Positions 1 to 11,316 of a stretch of 64,000 nucleotides of DNA are shown one piece after another. The notes under the pieces were generated by a model. It saw nothing but the letters and a program-made list of their open reading frames with translations. It was not told where the DNA came from and searched no databases. The stretch comes from Asparagopsis taxiformis (lineage: Eukaryota > Rhodophyta > Florideophyceae > Bonnemaisoniales > Bonnemaisoniaceae). The position numbers and the translations under genes are program-made. The stretch covers positions 1-64,000 of the forward strand of contig JALQPE010002295.1 in the NCBI GenBank assembly GCA_030407315.1. The letters are read 5' to 3'. The stretch's first letter is position 1. Each line of letters opens with the position of its first letter.

Positions 1-118
1 AAAAAAAAGGGAAGAACCCAAAAAAAAGGTAAAACCAAAAAAAAAAGAAAAAAGTAAGTAAAAAAAACAAAAAATACCCCCAAAAGAAGGTAAAAACTGG
101 AAGCTAACGTAAATTACA
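1..118. other. A-rich leader of copia-1
   Basis: The first ~80 bases are almost all A with short G and C interruptions. They precede the first open frame of the copia element. This could be part of its untranslated leader or the edge of the 5' LTR. No primer-binding site or LTR end could be recognised, so the 5' boundary of the element is probably outside the window. Confidence 0.3.
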
Positions 119-134
119 GTGGCGAGAACTAAGC

Positions 135-728
135 GTGCGTCAAACGACCCACAGGTCCTACAGGAGCAGGAGAGACGGGTCCAGCGGGCCTACCAAGTCA
201 ATAACGGACCAGGAAGTGCCCAGTCCGACTGTGCCGAAGCACCCATCAGGCCCAGTACCCCTGTCATCAATACAGGTTGGGAACATCTCGCTGATCCCGA
301 CCAGACCCCTCCCACTGCGCGCACGAACCATCTCATCCTCTTCCGACCGCCCCAAAGTCGGTGAGAGTGCAACAGGTCGCACTTTACAGCTTGTGCCCCA
401 CGCAGCCTCTGTCAACACTCATCGGGTCGCTCAATCACGAGTCAACAAAAGTATTAAGCCCCCATCTGACAAGCGAGTGTACAAGTGTAAAGTCTGTGAT
501 ATCACTCTGTCTTCGGCGTATCAGAAGCGCATACACGAAGGAGGCTCCAAGCACAAACGTGTGCTTGAAGCAATAGAAGCTCGCAAGAACAACTTCTACC
601 CTTGCGAGCTGTGCGACTTACACTTCCGCACACGCCTGGAAGCGGAAGCGCACGAGCATACACGTGGCCACCTGCGCAAAAAACGCCAAGCAAGGGACAA
701 AGAGTTTCTAGATAGGTTGAATAACTAA
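135..728 (+). CDS. Zinc-finger ORF with two U1/matrin-like C2H2 fingers
   Basis: A roughly 190-residue open frame with no internal ATG, so its true start is unresolved (upstream start, exon or non-ATG). The N-terminal half is Ser/Pro/Thr-rich and probably disordered. The C-terminal half has two fingers of the widely spaced C2H2 type used in U1C/matrin-like RNA or DNA binding: the first begins YKCKVCD and ends with two His near SKHKR, the second begins YPCELCD and ends with H near RGHLRKKR. It lies upstream of gag on the same strand, so it may be an extra ORF of copia-1. It could instead be a host gene fragment. Function beyond nucleic-acid binding is inference. Confidence 0.5.
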   Translation: MRQTTHRSYRSRRDGSSGPTKSITDQEVPSPTVPKHPSGPVPLSSIQVGNISLIPTRPLPLRARTISSSSDRPKVGESATGRTLQLVPHAASVNTHRVAQSRVNKSIKPPSDKRVYKCKVCDITLSSAYQKRIHEGGSKHKRVLEAIEARKNNFYPCELCDLHFRTRLEAEAHEHTRGHLRKKRQARDKEFLDRLNN

Positions 729-819
729 GTTGTAATAGCTTACAAAACTTCTACTTTTAGCTAAAGTGTTCAAACCTTTGAGATTTTCCTTCTGTCCATC
801 ACCCCTCCATACTGCGACA

Positions 820-2371
820 ATGGCACCCTCACTGGAAAAGATCAGGTCCAATCTGAAGGACTACGCACCGATCTCATCCGCCCACGGTGGCATCAAAGCA
901 GCTATGAGTGTCATCATCATGGCTGACCCTCAACCCTCCGACGAAGCAGCCATCCGAGACCTGCGACAGGACCTACCCCCATCCGTTCTCTACAGCGAGG
1001 AAGCTCTAAGTGGTCCGCATACCCTCTATCGGATTCTTCGCGACTACCTTGTCGTGAAGGGATGTCAATACAAACAGCATCCTAAGAGCAATCGCATTAC
1101 GTACGGTCTTCCATCAATCCTCTACAACCAAACGGTTGACCAGGACCTTACCATGAGTTTAATCGAGCGTTCAGAGAACAAGCTCCTGTACACCCCGCAC
1201 ACGCGTCTGACACCCAAAGTAACGCTGGAGGAGAAGAACCCTCTCGGAAACTGGCCCACAGCATTGCCACCCGATTCAAGAGTTCCGAAAAATTCAGCGG
1301 CAAATTGGGTGAGGATCTCACTGAGCACATCAACAACTATCTCGATGCAGCTAGTGAATACTCAATGGGTCAGGGAGAAAAGCTTCTTTTCTTCCATCAC
1401 ATCTTGATGGCGAAGCGAAACGGTTCTACCGGACCAAGGTGCTCTCCGCCGTCAATGACTTCGCCAGCGCCTGCCAAATGATCAGAAAGAGTTCAATAGC
1501 ATCACGAGGCAGAACAGAGTTCGCAAACACCTCCAGAAGCTGCGTCTCAATGCGATAGTGAAGACTAAGAATTGCTCGGTTCCGAAGCTTTGGAGGAACT
1601 TAGAGAAACCATCACTAAGTTTGCACCCCAGGGACCGATGACTCACCGGTCCGGTCCGAGGAAGACAAAGTAGATTATCTCTACAAAGCTGTCGTTGGAG
1701 CAAATTGGGCAAGAGGACCATTGGCCGCCTCTCAGTCTTCTACCCCAACTTGGGATTTTCAGCAATTATACACCGCCCTCGACGCTGCCTGGCTCCAAGA
1801 ACAGGAAGAAGCAGAAGCGCGCCAACGGGATAATCGTGAATATCATACTCACAACTTCGGTGAGATGACATCGTCTAGAATCCATTACCAAGGACAAGGT
1901 ACTTATGGGAGACCTAGGAAGTTCAAATCAAAATCTTCCGCACCTTACCGTCCTCCGGTACATCAAAACGGTACCCCCAACCCCTCTGCTGGACGTAATG
2001 GAACCGACAGATTTGGCCATGCCCGCACCTGTCACAACTGCGGCAGCAAGGATCACTTCATTAGAGACTGCAACCAAAGGCCGAACGTCGTACAGAATGT
2101 CGCAAAAATGATCTCCAAGCATCCCAACCGCACGAAGCAGATTCTCTTCGAACTCTCCGTTCAAACTGAAGACGCTCTGGTCAACTATCAGGACGACGAC
2201 AGGTTCAACGCGTTCTTCGCCGAAGAAGAAGAAGGTTCTGAATCTTCGAGCGAAAATGAACAATCAAACGAAGACCGAAGAACTTCTACAGCTTCCACGA
2301 TCTTGAAACAGATGCAGTGGACCCCGAAGATTTTTAGCTGGAGGCAGTACCCACCGTCGTTCGTGCTCTGA
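820..2371 (+). pseudogene. copia-1 gag (capsid and zinc knuckle), frameshifted
   Basis: The ATG at 820 opens a frame beginning MAPSLEKIRSN. It runs to about 1,290, after which capsid-like sequence continues in another frame (HINNYLDAASEYSMGQGEK, then VLSAVNDFASACQMIRK) to about 1,650. The frame from 1,721 to 2,371 carries a perfect retroviral-type zinc knuckle CHNCGSKDHFIRDC (CX2CX4HX4C) near 2,029-2,070 and an acidic Ser-rich tail. Gag forms the particle that packages element RNA. At least two frame changes are needed to read it through, so it is called broken. Confidence 0.7.
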
Positions 2372-2429
2372 ATCCCCCATCAACACGTCCGAATCTGTCC
2401 TCCATCAATCCCGGTGTTCCTCCACTAAG

Positions 2430-2924
2430 AGAAGAAGCCAGGAGATCTTCGTCATAAAAGGGGAACGCAAAACCAGTGCCCTTGACTCAAAGTCATCCCG
2501 TCGAATCCGCAAGGATCTATGGCACGGAGCATGCTTGGACACTGGAGCCCAGAAAACCGTCATAGGCAAACCGCAAGCACTTGCGTATTGCCGATTTATG
2601 GGCGTTAAATTCAAGCCCCGAAAAAACCGAAACTCCTACCGCTTTGGAGAAGACCTCCAACGATCTCTCGGCTACATAGAGATTAGGATCGCCTCCCCCC
2701 GAGATAGCTTCGTCTCTCTCAATGTCGACGTAGTAAACGTCGACGTGCCTTTCCTCATTGGACTAGACGTACTAGACCAACTTGAGATGACTGTAGACAC
2801 GGTAGAAAATGCTTTAAAGTGTCCATCCTTAAATGGAAAATACCTTTGTGTCGAAAGTTTGGACATGTTTACCTCGAATGGGAGCACTCCCATCGCATCC
2901 TATTCACCAAAAACGAGCTGCTAA
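2430..2924 (+). pseudogene. copia-1 aspartic protease
   Basis: The segment holds a retropepsin active site LDTGAQKTVIG (D-T-G) near 2,533-2,570. The matching C-terminal part is PFLIGLDVLDQLEM near 2,748-2,790. This protease would cleave the Gag-Pol polyprotein. It sits between the gag zinc knuckle and the integrase zinc region, as expected for copia. The frame is separated from gag by a shift near 2,370-2,530. A stop at 2,922 separates it from the integrase frame, which overlaps it. Confidence 0.7.
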
Positions 2925-4009
2925 AGCTGCATAGAGGATTTCAACATCCAGCGGACGAAAGACTCTTAAAACTTATCAAACGCGCTCGTCCAAATGAATA
3001 CAACGAAGAAACTACCAAACTACTTCGCGAAATCTCTGACAAATGCGAAGTTTGAGAAAACTGCACACCCCCCGATTAGGTTCAAAACTTCAATGCCCCC
3101 TGAAAAAGACCTCGTTTTTGGAGAAGAACTTTCCATGGACTTAATGTTCATCGACTCCAACGCCATACTTCATGTCGTTGACACAGCTACCCGTTTTTCT
3201 TCGGCTACGTTCTTGGACTCTAACGTATCCACATACGGACAGACTGCCTATGGTGTCTGGTTGGCATTCCTAGAATGCTGGTGTACTCTGTACTCTGGTT
3301 ACCCCAACCGTCTGAGGACCGACTACGGTTCTATTTTTACGTCCCGAAATGGAAAGAGCTTACTACCGAGAACGGAATTCAACTCAGAATTTCCGGGATC
3401 GAAGCTCATAACTCCCTTGGGATTTGTGAACGACTTCACGACCCTCTCCGTAGAATTTACCGTAAAGTTCGGAAAGAAGTCAGCAACCTTAGTGAACACA
3501 TTACACTTCGACTCGCGTTGAAGGCAATGAACGATACTATGGGAGAAAATGGACTGGTTCCCTCCCTACTAGTGTTCGGGATCATCCCCAGATTCCCAAT
3601 CATCAACAGCAATCTTCCGGTTCAAGCTGAACGTATGGAAGCGCTGTCGCTAGCTCAGCGTGAGATGAACACTATAATCGCCCAGAGAAGGATTCTCACT
3701 GCACTCACTAAGAATGTACCTTCTGCAACCGATGAAACGTACTCTATCGATGACGAAGTTCTGGTCTATCGAGAAAAAGAGAAGGAATGGATTGGGCCGT
3801 ACAAAGTTGTTTTCGTTGACGGAAAAATGATTACCGTACAAAATTCTGAAAGGACTTATGAAGGAGTTTTCAACTCGCAACAGGTAAAACGCTACCAAAA
3901 AGACGGTGAAGAAAATGGCCCTCACGCTCAGTCACCAAGTGTTCTTTACCAGATGTTGCAACCCTTCCGTTCCAAACAGAATTCACCTCCCCGGAGTTCT
4001 CTACAATGA
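2900..4009 (+). pseudogene. copia-1 integrase, frameshifted
   Basis: The pre-integrase zinc region starts with KLHRGFQHPADERLL (near 2,922) and its cysteine pair is at KCEV/C (near 3,040), where one base is missing from the frame. The catalytic core has the first acid in ELSMDLMFID (~3,130), the second in RLRTDYGSIF (~3,310) and the Glu in GICERLHDPLRRIY (~3,420, other frame). The last part (to 4,009) resembles the SH3-like C-terminal domain (EWIGPYKVVFVDGKMITVQ). Integrase would insert the element cDNA into chromosomes. At least two frame changes interrupt it. Confidence 0.7.
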
Positions 4010-5525
4010 TCACTGAAGTCATTCACCCCGGAGATCCTAGAGAAGCCCACTTCAATGAGGCTAAAAGGAAAGAAATCCAGGGATTAATTGATCGAAAAAC
4101 GTGGAGGGAAATTCCCAAATCCCTTGTACCGAAAGGTGCAAATATCCTTGGAGGTAGATTTGTACTTGCCATCAAGGATCCCGGGACTGACAAAGAAAAA
4201 CTGAAAGCCCGATACGTAGTCCAAGGTCACCGTGACAAAATGAAGCTCTCACTAGTTCACGACACGGCGACTGCGAAACAGCATTCGACCAAAATCCTCG
4301 TTGCTATTTCGGCTACTTTTGGTTTTCGAATATTTTCGACAGACGTCACTCAAGCTTACCTACAAAGCGCAGAGAAACTGAATCGAGATGTCTTTGTCAA
4401 ACCATCCAAAGACTTTGGCCTACCAGATGATATTGTACTAAAATTGGAAAAACCCTTATACGGACTTCCCGATAGTGGAGACTATTGGGGAAAAACAATC
4501 TCCGATCACCTTGTCAAACAACTTGGGCATGACAAAAACGATCGGCGATGAGGCCTTATTGTACAAGTCAGTACAAAATAAGCTGGTTGGACTGTGCGTC
4601 ACTTACGTGGATGACATTCTCCACGCAGGAAACGAAGAATTCTCTTCTACTTCCAAAGCGACTGAAAAGCGTTTCCAGTGTCGAAAACGCGAATGGGACA
4701 ACACCCAATTCGCCGGCGTTGAGATTGAGTCAGGAAACGGCGAGAAACTAATCCATCAAAGGAAGTATATCAACAAGCTTAAAATGCTTGAAAAGACTTC
4801 TTCTTTCAGTGACTACCGCTCTCTACGAGCACAACTCGCGTGGGTATGTCAAACTCGACCGGACATAGCCTGCTCCGTCGCTCAATCCACCCAGGTGACA
4901 AATGAAAGATTTGAGAACAGTACGCTAGAACATATCAAAGCTCTCAATTCCGTTATCACTCACTTGTCCAAAATGGAATATCTCCCGTTGCGATATCCAA
5001 AACTGGACGTTAAATCCCTTAGACTTCAGGTTTACTCCGACGCATCCTATGGAAACAACTATGATGGATCTTCTCAGATCGGATACATCATCTTTTTAGC
5101 TGATGGCATAAACCGTTGTCAACCACTTTATTGGTCTTCTCGGAAGTCCAAACGAGTATGCAGATCTGTGCTCGGAAGCGAAGCTATGGCTTTTGCTGAT
5201 GGCTTTGATATGGCATATATCCTCCAAGCTGACTTGCAATCAATTCTCCAAATTGATATTCCAATTGTCATGCTTACAGATAGCCTTTCTCTTTTCGACG
5301 TTATATCGAAAGCAACTAATACTGCTGAGAAACGGCTCATGATTGACTTACAGGTCGTCAAAAGTGCCTATTCATCTCGAGAGATGGAGAAAATTTGCTT
5401 CATACGAAGTAAAACATAATCCCGCCGACGCGCTCACTAAAGTTTCTCGGAAAGCTATCTTGGAATCTATTCTGACCGAGGCGAAACTTGATCATCCAAT
5501 CGAGCAATGGGTCGATAGAAAGTAG
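4006..5525 (+). pseudogene. copia-1 reverse transcriptase and RNase H, frameshifted
   Basis: The RVT_2-type (copia) reverse transcriptase starts near KARYVVQGHRDKMKLSLVHD and includes the metal-binding Asp in FSTDVTQAYLQS (~4,338) and the YVDDIL catalytic box (~4,603). RNase H follows, with its first Asp in VYSDASYGNNYDGSSQIGY (~5,032). The final segment EVKHNPADALTK matches the usual copia C-terminus. The sequence switches frame near 4,540 and again near 5,390. These enzymes copy element RNA into DNA. Catalytic residues are kept, so decay is by frameshift rather than active-site loss. Confidence 0.8.
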
Positions 5526-5560
5526 AAATACGAATCAAAATTCTTTGTCGAGCGAAAGAA

Positions 5561-5760
5561 AAGTAGGGAGTGTCATTCTTTACAGACCAGCCCACTGTAA
5601 TTCTTCGCTACGACAAATATTTGATCAAATAATTAGATAGTAGAAATTAGATTTCTTTATTGGATCTACCACCGCCGCCGCTGCGCAATTTAGCTCAACA
5701 CCTGGCGGAGGAATTTCCTCGCCAGTTGATCGGTATATAAGCAGTAATACCAAACCGGCT
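5561..5760 (+). promoter_or_regulatory. Polypurine tract and start of the copia-1 3' LTR with TATA box
   Basis: An A/G-rich tract ends at 5,570 and is followed by TGTCATTC, the expected TG start of an LTR just behind a plus-strand primer. A TATATAA box lies at 5,734-5,740, about 165 bases into the LTR. A near-perfect inverted repeat (CTGGCGGAGGAA / TTTCCTCGCCAG) sits just upstream at about 5,702-5,725. The LTR end was not located because the 5' partner is not in the window. Confidence 0.5.
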
Positions 5761-6419
5761 CTTGGAGAATTCCATCATCATCCAACAAATCAACCCCCCT
5801 CAGCGACGAATAAAAAATCCCTTCTGGCAATCCCCCGCCCTGTGCGTGCCCCGATCGTCATTCACAGCCACCCCTTCGAGCCCGCGATCGGTAATCAATT
5901 CCTGCCCTCCTCGGGCAACAGCATCCGCCTCTTCAGAAGGCAACCTATCCCTACACGTGTCGAAAATTCGAAAACTTTCTGGAAATCACAAATATTCTGG
6001 AAATTTATTGGAAACTACTGAGTTTTTCTGACATTCAATCTGCAATTATTCAAGTGTTATGTTTTAGATCAATTTCTAGGATTTTTTGAAATGAACATAT
6101 TATATAGTCGCTTTCTAAATATTTACTTTAAAATCCATTATTTGATCAAGAGGTCTACTGGAGCTTCCTGCATACTTCACGTTCCCGCATGCTCCTGTAC
6201 GAATGAATATTATTGGGCAATTTAGTGGTCTGAGGACTGATGATTGGATGAAATTCCTACACGGCCTGCACACGTAGATTGTCCTCGAGCCACGTGTGCT
6301 TAACATTTGGAAGCTTATTCGGGGCTGTTGAAACAATTTTCATTTGAACTAGACTGTTTTCTGCGATTGCATTGCACTATGGCTACAGAAACTACATGTT
6401 CAGCTAGTAGAGAATTTTG
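5761..6419. other. Non-coding stretch after copia-1
   Basis: The beginning is probably the rest of the LTR (R/U5), with AATAAA-like sequence near 5,810. The remainder is AT-rich with no convincing gene. Confidence 0.4.
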
Positions 6420-7205
6420 TTAGTGGATCCAAAGTACTCCCCTCGCATCGGTCCATTGTAAGGGGTATAGAAAACTCTCCTCTTCGCAGGAACAAAGCGA
6501 CAGAGTCCCTTCTTGAACTTTGCATTTCGCCGTGTTTTCCTCCATGCCTCCCAAGTCCACGGCACTACAGCGTATTTCGAAATTCTTCGGATACATATTG
6601 AGAGGTTTTTGTCTTTTCCGAACTTGCTTTGATACTTTCTGGATACACAGACATATGATGGGGTGCATGCTCTGCTCTTACATTTTTCGCTCCTGTATTT
6701 GATGAATTCGTAGCAGATACTGGGGGCCCTGTGATCCTTCTGCATGGGCATGATCTGGGGAATTTGATATTAAAAAGATCTTTCTTCCCATTTCCATTGG
6801 CACTACGACGCCTTCGGTCGTTGGATCTTCGCCTTCTTCGATTGTTCCTTCTTCTTCTTCGTCTGCGATTGGGATTGCCTCTTCTCCTTCTATTATTGGG
6901 AAGGTGGGTGTCCAAGATGACCGCCTCTAGCAATTTCGTTCAGATCCAGGTCATGAACTATTTCAATGTTTTTCATCTCTGTCTGGATGAAACACCATGG
7001 GTCCATGATGGGGCAAATTGAGTATATGTTTAATCTGAACTGAGGAACTACTTGATGTAGCAGGGCTCGTTTCAGTGGTCGATCCTTCAACAGCGGAAGT
7101 CAGCGCCTGGTGGGTAGCGATACGTGCTTCGCAGTCTGGGTAGATGTCAGAAGTAAGTAAAACAGCGAAGAGAAGGAGAAGGTAACGCTTCATAGCAGAT
7201 TTCAC
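6420..7205 (-). CDS. Possible secreted protein: signal peptide, Arg-rich block, Cys-rich end
   Basis: Family not recognised. The minus strand opens with MKSAMKRYLLLLFAVLLTSD, a good signal peptide, followed by a Ser/Thr-rich linker. In another frame comes a run of Arg and Asn blocks (RRRRRRRNNRRRRRSNDRRR, near 6,800-6,890). A third frame gives a Cys-containing tail (FEIRCSAVDLGG and LSLCSCEEES) to 6,420. All three stretches look coding and lie in order, but joining them needs two or three frame changes. I found no clear GT-AG introns at the switches; short homopolymers (A5, C3) are there instead. It may be one secreted basic protein with draft indels, or unrelated ORFs. Confidence 0.35.
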
Positions 7206-8594
7206 AGGGTCGTATCGAACTAGAGAATGGTACGCATGGATTTTTCTCTAGGATGATCAGGGAAAGAGAGCAGCCATATAGTGTTTTTCATGCATGAAGG
7301 ATCCTCAGATTTTCTCAGAACTGTTCTAGTTGCAATGAAAAGAGTACTTCATGCAGTTCGAGAGTAGCTGGAGAGTGGCTTCAATATGGAAATAATATAC
7401 AATGAGTACGCGAGAGCGATCCATCCTGAGCAAGATTTGCTTTTTGGATGGCATTTTCGGGGCTGTGGTACGGGAGAGGGGTATATCACTGTGATGACAT
7501 GTAGTGCGCAACTCATTCGAAAACGTAACACGAAGTCTGTGATGAGACACTTCCGATCTCACAAATTCATGTCGTCGAATGAGCAAAAGCCAACCCATCC
7601 TACTCGGGGCACAAAGATCGATATGCCGTGTTCTGTCCGTGTCACGGTGGACAATCTGAGACACCGAGATGTGTCCCTGTTGAACAGACCAATTTCAACA
7701 CTAATTTCGTTTTTCTTCTTGTATGATGTTCCGCGCCGTGCCACGTCGCACCTGGAATATTTCATGGCTGGATAGTACTCCTTGTTGGATGACATACATT
7801 GCATCGATTTCGTGCATGTCGCGTCGGAACTTTAATGTTTTTGTCCTTGAATGAATATTCAGCCCCCACCCGTTCCCGAGAAGTTTTGTTCACTTTCCAC
7901 CAAGGGAGAGTGATAGATTTTTCGTGCTCGACTTATTTTTACCGGATGATGATACGTTTTAAGAGGTGAGAAGATTCGATTTGTAGCCTGGTGCCTGATG
8001 AATGTCAAAGACAATCGCATGGGTTGTTCTTGCTGTACCATCTGTTTGAATGAAAATTTCGGTTTACTGAGTATGAGACGTCGAAATTCCATTTCTTCGA
8101 AGAAATCGTTTCATGTGTAGCCGCACTATTGCTCATATACCTCCTCCATTATCCCCGATGACGAAAACAATATGAACTCAACCGGCATGGCTTGCATGAC
8201 ACTTCTTCATGATTGCACTTCTAGCATTAGCACATGTCATCTATGATACCGCTTCCATCACTACGACATAATGCCCTCTCATCATGCTCAAAGGCGTCAC
8301 TAACGGCCCTACCTAATTCTTGCTCGTCTAGTCCGCGAAACGCTACAAATCGAGACAATAATAGTCCATTCTTTAAGCTTGGTATCCTCAGCAGCTGTTC
8401 CATTGCTTTTCAGCATCCAATCTACTTACAAATCTACATGTCTGCCTCGTCACTGAGGACGCTTTCGCAAACTTCTGTCCAATCTCTGTATCACCGCCAC
8501 ACCACGTTCGATACCTCCCACAATAACAATTTCACCATGCCAAAACTAAGCAGTCGCTACCACCTTGGCCATACGAAAACTTTCCACCAATTGT
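7206..8594. other. Intergenic region, no gene supported
   Basis: Frames of 110-155 codons exist on both strands (for example 7,386-7,775 and 8,234-8,701 on plus). None shows recognisable domains or a coding-like composition. The last part overlaps the 3' side of the MAP kinase. Nothing else is seen. Confidence 0.4.
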
Positions 8595-9985
8595 TTATCC
8601 ATTCATCGCAGCATCTTCACTGTCCATCTCCACCACTGGCACCTCCTTTGGTTTCTGGCCATTCTCACCATCATTTGGGTCGCGTTGGTACCGTCTCATA
8701 ACTTCATTCGGTAGTGTCGGCGCCTTTGCTACATTGGCTGTTCGACGATGTGTTTGACTAGTAACCACGTTTTGCATAGCGTTCTTTGGCATTGACCTTG
8801 CATTTATCGCATGCCTGTGCCCTCGTCCATGCATGTCTAGAGCCTTTCCAAAGTCAGCCGCTTGGCTTTCCATTTCATATCCAGCAGGTCTTCTACCTCC
8901 ATAAATCTCTTCCCGTTTCTCTGGATGGTACTGCAAGATCTCTTCCAACAGTTCGCGTCGAATGTACGCGAGGCCGTCACGGTCAGACATGCCCATTCGG
9001 TTCTCAAAGTCAAACTCCTTCTCTACCAGTGCGTGTGGACGCGGACCAAACCCGTGGTAGTAGCGTCTTTCCTTAAAGTAGTCAGACATGAGTGCGTCAT
9101 GTGCGCTGATACGTTTGTTAGGGTCAAAGTCAAGCATGGCACGGATGAGTTGCAATGCTTGTGGGTCTGCATGTTTGGGGAACAATTGGTGAATGTCCGC
9201 GGGGGGCATTGGTTGAACGGAGCGCAAGTACTGCTGTGCGTGCGGGTTGCGCAAACGCGCAATGACATCTGGAGACGGTGTACCAGTGAACTGGGTGATG
9301 CGCCAAAGCTGATTGCGCTCGTCTGAACCGGGGAGCAACGGGCGTCGCAGAATCATTTCAGCAAAGATGCAGCCTGCAGACCAGATATCGATGGCTGGAC
9401 CGTAGTTGTTTGCTTGCGGCATAATAAGCTCTGGGGCGCGGTACCAGCGAGTGGCGACATAGTCAGTCCACAACACGGTATCTGTATCATTTGCAGGTCG
9501 GAAGGAGGCTCGCGCAAGGCCAAAGTCGCAGATTTTGAGGCTGCAACTCTTGTCGACGAGAATATTAGAGGGTTGATGTCGCGATGAAGCACGCCTGCAG
9601 TATGAAGATAGTGAATACCGCGCAGGAGCTGGAACATGAAGTACTTGATTTTTGCACCGTCGAGGGGGGTGGAAGTGATGATTTGTGTGAGATCGAATGG
9701 CATAAGTTCGAAAACTACGAAGGTGTCATGGAAGCGATTCGCGATCGGATGGGATGAGAATCTCTTTGATGGTGATGATATTGGCCGCCGGAGCAAGCGG
9801 AGAAACTTGAGTTCGCGGAGGATTCGGGTTGCCATGGGGTAGGTGTCGAGCACGCGTTTGATGCGCTTGACAGCAACGGGACCGCCGGTGATGGTGTCGC
9901 GCGCGCGCACAACGGTACCATAGGCGCCCTCGCCAATGACTTCCTCGACGAGGTATCGATTGGCGAGCATGTTTGTGGGGGGCAT
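8595..9985 (-). CDS. TDY-type MAP kinase
   Basis: A serine/threonine protein kinase that would phosphorylate Ser/Thr-Pro targets after activation by a MAPKK. The ATG at 9,985 gives MPPTNMLANRYLVEEVIGEG, with the glycine loop GEGAYGTV, the lysine in VAVKRIKR, the catalytic loop LHRDINP, and the activation loop TDYVATRWYRAPEL. The CMGC-specific region follows (DIWSAGCIFAEMI, then LDFDPNKRISAHDAL) and the protein ends in a basic/acidic tail of about 120 residues. The HRD loop has Asn where most MAPKs have Lys (HRDLKP). TDY rather than TEY is typical of one class of plant and algal MAPKs. Three single-base shifts cross conserved parts (near 9,800, 9,730 and 9,565); the first two compensate each other. 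They look like sequence errors in a working gene. Confidence 0.85.
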
Positions 9986-11316
9986 GGGGCGGGGAGGTTG
10001 GGGAGGACGGGCGCGCGGCCCGCGCAGGCAGATTGGGCTGGGATAGCATACGAGGCGACGCGCACCGGTGTGTGAAAGCGGGCAGCAACTAGATGGGTGG
10101 CGGGAATGGCCTCCCTTCTGGCTGCTTTAACGCCGGTAGTGGGCTGTGCTGGCGGAATTGCAGCGAGTGGCAGTGGAGATGGGTGGCCTCGTTGAGATGA
10201 CTATCGCGCACTGCTGTCCTGGCTGGAATATATGGAGGAGGAGAGCAGTGTTTTTAGGCGTCGGTAGTTATGGTGTGCAAAGTAAGGCAGTGAGCAGTCA
10301 GTGATGTGTCGCAGAAATAAGCAAAATATTAGATTTTACAATGCAGCTTGACTGCTGGCCATCTAACGTCCTCTTTCTTCAAGGAGGAAACGCGTATGAA
10401 TTCAACACAAACTGATGCGATTTACAGCATTTGCATTCTTTTTCTACCAACAATGATACAGCAATACAAACGCGGAGGAGGCTCACCAATACAACTCATA
10501 CACGGTAAGACTGGACCGCGCGGCGTTTGGCACGCATACCACTCGCTGTCGAGTGTTGAATTAATTTAGTTTCAACGTGAGCCATATGGCAATACAATAC
10601 CATGTGCTCAAGCACTTGTGTACTGTTGGTATCTTTTTTCCCTAAATTGTATATTGAGCTGGCATCTCGTCTTGTTTTTCGCACAACATCATTCGCAGAG
10701 CATTGGTTTGCTTGAGACGACGAGATCATTGGAATTACTCGGTGGTCTTGCGATCGGTCGTGGTCGAAGGCAAGTGCTGTCTTGAGGCTGAATATAGTGA
10801 ATGGCCAGTACTGCAAGCCGACTTGGAAGGGATGATGCCGGCGGATTATCTTCTGCTCACTTATGTCGTCTACGCGCATCCCATCGATATAGGGTTACAG
10901 CGCACAAGCGCAGCGTAGAAAAAGACACAACCTGCGACTGCTGGGAAACAAGTAAACATGAATTATATAAACTTTTAGCAATCCACTCACTCGCCTCGCC
11001 CTCACACCGCTGACCTGTCGTCCGCTCTGTTACCGATTCTTATAGACGACAACCTTTGAATCACACCAGCCATTGCTAAGCGCTCCGATCGTTGTAATAC
11101 TGAACAGCCTTTTCATGACACGCAATCACTTTGCGTGCACAGGCCAAGAGGCCCGTCGCGTATGACAACCTACTCTCTTTCGCAACACCGATACAACCAA
11201 TCAACAAAAGCCAAGTCCTTACTGGCTCCTGTCCTTCACACCGTCGAGTTACCCTCAACTGATGAATCTGCGATGCAATTTCCGCATGATCGTTACCCAT
11301 CTCCTCTACAATCATC
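9986..11316. other. Intergenic region between divergent MAP kinase and P450 genes
   Basis: The region probably holds both promoters. An ATATAT element near 10,224-10,230 lies about 240 bases upstream of the kinase ATG. No coding frame here is convincing. Confidence 0.4.

Larger units (their letters stand above)
119..5760 (+). mobile_element. Decayed Ty1/copia LTR retrotransposon (copia-1)
   Basis: The domain order gag (CCHC knuckle), aspartic protease, integrase, reverse transcriptase, RNase H is diagnostic of Ty1/copia; gypsy elements place integrase last. Each domain is recognisable but the polyprotein is spread over at least seven frame segments, so the copy is either degraded or contains sequencing indels. 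A polypurine tract and TG-starting LTR follow the last domain near 5,571. The 5' LTR is not seen. Copies move through an RNA intermediate made by the encoded enzymes. A related copia-like element lies at 26.7-29.8 kb, with similar protease C-terminus and integrase zinc region. Confidence 0.85.

Noticed and set aside
7386..7775. 129-codon plus-strand frame
   Set aside because: No domain, signal or composition support; overlapping frames of similar length exist on the other strand.
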